From: Christensenella sp. UBA6420
GTDB lineage: Bacteria; Bacillota; Clostridia; Christensenellales; DTU072
Direction: 5' to 3'
Assembly: GCA_002439705.1 (NCBI GenBank)
Contig: DJPE01000082.1
Location: forward strand, 7,009-13,016
Length of the DNA: 6,008 nucleotides
Each line of letters starts with the position of its first letter. The first letter of the stretch is position 1. The notes under the pieces are model-generated. The model searched no databases. It saw only the letters and a program-made list of their open reading frames with translations, and was not told the DNA's origin. Below, one piece after another: positions 4,017 to 6,008 of the stretch. The translations under genes were made by a program, and so were the position numbers.

Positions 4017-5636
4017 CTATATATACATTATTTTGCCGACGATTACGCCGCTGGTAAGCACGGTAAGGCTCTTTACGCCTTCCCAACTTTCAAGGGGTTG
4101 CATATTCTTATCCTTAAAAGCGTTCGGCGTCAGAAGAAGACTGAAAAAGGTTTCCGTGCTTTCTATTTCCTTGCTCGCCGTGTATTCCACGTTGTTTCCG
4201 TCGACCACGCTTACTCGTAGAACGTAACTTTTTTCGGGTGAATACGTGTCTATCTGCAAGAGTCTCGTTTCGTCGAAGCCCGTTTTATTCCCGATGGAAT
4301 AACTTACCATTCCGCCCTTGTCGCAGCAAAGACCTTTAAGTCCTATCGGCAATACCCCTTCTCTTAAAGAACTTTTCATAATGACGGTATCGTCGCTTAT
4401 TTCCACGAAGCCGTTTTCGTCGGGGTGTTGGAAGATAATAGGGTTTGTGACCGATTTACTCGTCTTTATCTTCTTATCTCTCAAATCGACGTAGACCACT
4501 CCGCCGTCGGCTATATAACCGTTGACGTACTCGGTTTCTGCATATGCAAACAGCATCGTGCTGCCCATGCCGGCTTTAAGACGGGCAATATAACCGCCGT
4601 CGCCTATAAATTCTCCCGCGGATTCACGCCAGAATCTCGTGGAATGGTTGTTGTCGCCGTAAGAAAATCTTACTCTGACTTCCTTTATCTTCACGCTGTC
4701 GTCGGTCTTTACTTCGCCGTAAAGTTCCCCTTCCGAATTCACGCTAACGGTAAGGACGGGTTTTTTCGGCGGCACGCTCAGAAGGAATATCCCTTCGAGC
4801 CATTTTATTACCGTGTCGAAAGTCTTTTTGTCTATGTTATCCCTGTATCCGGCGCTGACGCAAAGGCTCGTCTCCGACTGCATAAGAGACATCAATGCCG
4901 GCGCTCGATCGATATCGCTCTCGGTTCCGTTGCTGCCGAGTGCAATAATTGCGGGGACTTTGACTCTCTTTGCGTAAGCCGTTCCGCTCACCGAAGTAAT
5001 CCACTGCATAAGGTCGCCTTCCACCGACAGGACCTTATCGCTGCCGTATCGGGGATATCCGAAATACTCCCTGTATCCCGCTCCCGCTATAAGGGCAAGT
5101 CCTATCGGACGGGAATCAGTGCCTACTGTCTGCAAAGCTATCTCCGTGCCGCGTCTTAACCCCATAACGACGACGTCGCCTTTCGGTAAAACTCCGTTAA
5201 TTGCGGATATAATCTTTCTTATTATCTTCGTATAAAGGTAAAAACAGGTCTCTTTCGCGGTCGGACAAACCTTGGTAAGGTGTTCGTTCCCGTCGAAGTA
5301 CCGTCCGTAGCTTAAAGATTCGGGGTAGGACGTAAGACTGTCGTCGAACACTTCGCTGTAATCGGGAACGACTACGCAAAAGCCCTTTTCGCACAATGCG
5401 TCCACAACGTCCTGCTGAGCTTTCTTCGCGTAATCGCCGATAAGGACTATCACGTTACCCCTTTCGTATTCGGGAGAATAGACTTCGGTCTCGATAACGA
5501 CGTCGCCGTCGGACGCGGAAAAAGCCGTCACCGCCAGGCGACGGAAGATTCCTTCCGTTTTTACGACTTCTATTTTTCCGTCGAAAGTTTCGTCGAAATC
5601 CGCCCAAAGCAAAGACGGAGTCATAAGCTCGTTCAT
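4017..5636 (-). CDS. Alpha/beta-hydrolase-fold protein lacking the catalytic serine
   Basis: The 539-residue protein has no signal peptide and is probably cytoplasmic. Residues about 45-285 look like an alpha/beta-hydrolase domain: strand NVIVLIGDYA (61-70), GFCVVVPDYS (85-94), a helix before the elbow, VVVMGLRRGTEIAL (155-168) at the nucleophile elbow, GLALIAGAGY (179-188), and VKVPAIIALGSNGTESDIDRA (225-245), where the acid normally sits. The elbow reads G-L-R-R-G, so the G-x-S-x-G serine is Arg161. The usual late histidine is also not evident (SAGYRDNIDKKTFD). Residues 293-390 and 399-539 are beta-rich; the last part (ESWEGVKSLTVLTSG...VGKIMYI) resembles a carbohydrate-binding jelly-roll, which is inference. 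AAGGA lies upstream of ATG 5636. It is followed 8 bases later by signal peptidase I. A binding or regulatory role seems more likely than catalysis. Confidence 0.8.
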   Translation of the reverse strand: MNELMTPSLLWADFDETFDGKIEVVKTEGIFRRLAVTAFSASDGDVVIETEVYSPEYERGNVIVLIGDYAKKAQQDVVDALCEKGFCVVVPDYSEVFDDSLTSYPESLSYGRYFDGNEHLTKVCPTAKETCFYLYTKIIRKIISAINGVLPKGDVVVMGLRRGTEIALQTVGTDSRPIGLALIAGAGYREYFGYPRYGSDKVLSVEGDLMQWITSVSGTAYAKRVKVPAIIALGSNGTESDIDRAPALMSLMQSETSLCVSAGYRDNIDKKTFDTVIKWLEGIFLLSVPPKKPVLTVSVNSEGELYGEVKTDDSVKIKEVRVRFSYGDNNHSTRFWRESAGEFIGDGGYIARLKAGMGSTMLFAYAETEYVNGYIADGGVVYVDLRDKKIKTSKSVTNPIIFQHPDENGFVEISDDTVIMKSSLREGVLPIGLKGLCCDKGGMVSYSIGNKTGFDETRLLQIDTYSPEKSYVLRVSVVDGNNVEYTASKEIESTETFFSLLLTPNAFKDKNMQPLESWEGVKSLTVLTSGVIVGKIMYI

Positions 5637-5681
5637 ATCGTTTTCCTTTATTTCTTATTACCGCGTAAATGCGATTACTTT

Positions 5682-5710
5682 ATTGTACCACAAACAACGA
5701 GAATTTTTAA
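5682..5710 (-). promoter_or_regulatory. Extended -10 promoter of the hydrolase-fold and signal peptidase genes
   Basis: On the minus strand TGGTACAAT (5682-5690) is an extended -10 element. A weak -35, TTAAAA (5705-5710), lies 17 bases upstream and overlaps the stop codon of the GH20 gene. No terminator is visible in the 70-base gap, so these genes may also receive read-through from the GH20 gene. Confidence 0.55.
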
Positions 5711-6008
5711 CTGTTTTTTCTTTTCTTCATTCTCTTTTTCGTTATCCGCGTAAGGCGGGCGAATTCTATAAAGTACGGGTCGAAAGCGTTTATGCCGAAT
5801 TTAAGGGTTTCGATAAGTCCCGACATCTTGTTCGGATCGGCATTATCGCATATTTTTATAGAAAAGTTTTCTTTCGCAAACTTCTCGTATTGTTCCAGCC
5901 GTAACAAAAACCCGTCGTAATCCTTTTCTTCGCTCCACGCTCTCTCCGCCACCGCGAAAAGTCTCGGATAAGCTCTTAATTCCCACGTTTTTATATCGGG
6001 AATAAACT
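5707..6008 (-). CDS. Beta-N-acetylhexosaminidase, GH20-like, C-terminal end
   Basis: The frame is open from the window edge to the stop TAA at 5707-5709, giving 99 residues; the rest of the gene lies beyond 6008. The sequence FIPDIKTWELRAYPRLFAVAERAWS, followed by a helical DYDGFLLRLEQYEKFAKE, matches the end of the GH20 catalytic barrel, where the [FY]PRL-x-A-x-AE-x-xWS motif is characteristic. GH20 enzymes remove terminal GlcNAc or GalNAc from glycans, chitin oligomers or muropeptides. After this the protein continues for about 50 residues (NFSIKICDNADPNKMSGLIE...) to a very basic end RITKKRMKKRKNS, longer than the short tail I expect for the family. A GTG at 5952 is internal to this frame, not the start. 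The downstream neighbours may form an operon with it. The call rests on one motif region only. Confidence 0.75.
   Translation of the reverse strand, partial: FIPDIKTWELRAYPRLFAVAERAWSEEKDYDGFLLRLEQYEKFAKENFSIKICDNADPNKMSGLIETLKFGINAFDPYFIEFARLTRITKKRMKKRKNS

Noticed and set aside
4425..5159. A 244-codon open frame on the plus strand.
   Set aside because: It lies opposite the hydrolase-fold gene, which has recognisable fold elements, a promoter and a ribosome site; no domain is seen in the plus-strand product.

Overview
The window looks like a chromosomal segment of a low-to-middle GC Gram-positive bacterium, most likely an uncultured gut-type clostridium (Bacillota). This rests on strong GGAGG-type ribosome binding sites, SigA-like promoters with 17-bp spacing, a UPF0237/UPF0210 gene pair typical of Firmicutes and Archaea, a Firmicutes-type signal peptidase I with one N-terminal membrane segment, and an array of GTGAAGTT-separated hairpins of a kind I recall from clostridial genomes. 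The taxonomic placement is inference.

Left region (1-1050, minus strand): an ACT-domain protein of the UPF0237 family is followed after 9 bases by the N-terminal 203 residues of a UPF0210/PFL-family protein that runs off the window. One promoter (-35 at 989-994, -10 at 966-971) serves both. Two perfect palindromes lie in its start-site and leader region.

Middle region (1049-2754, plus strand): a small, highly charged coiled-coil protein of unknown function (1049-1546) is followed by about 520 bases without a gene. That stretch holds two oppositely oriented arrays of small hairpins around an AT-rich centre, which carries a terminator-like stem-loop. A six-helix membrane protein follows (2065-2703), built from three copies of a two-helix unit with a W-x3-W signature. 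It has its own promoter, an 11-bp direct repeat just upstream of the -35, and a clear terminator.

Flavodoxin unit (2839-3427, plus strand): a single flavodoxin gene has a near-consensus promoter whose 17-bp spacer contains a 16-bp inverted repeat, a good candidate operator. A long GC-rich stem at 3402-3427 ends this unit and the convergent one.

Right region (3448-6008, minus strand): in transcription order, the C-terminal end of a GH20-like beta-N-acetylhexosaminidase, a 539-residue alpha/beta-hydrolase-fold protein whose nucleophile serine is replaced by arginine, and a signal peptidase I that starts at GTG 8 bases after the previous stop. The last two are probably translationally coupled. 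A promoter in the 70-base gap after the GH20 gene can transcribe them separately.

I do not see a CRISPR array, insertion sequence, tRNA, rRNA or known riboswitch. No clearly new multi-gene system is visible. The least explained items are the paired hairpin arrays, the triplicated membrane protein, the non-catalytic hydrolase-fold protein coupled to a signal peptidase, and the candidate operators.
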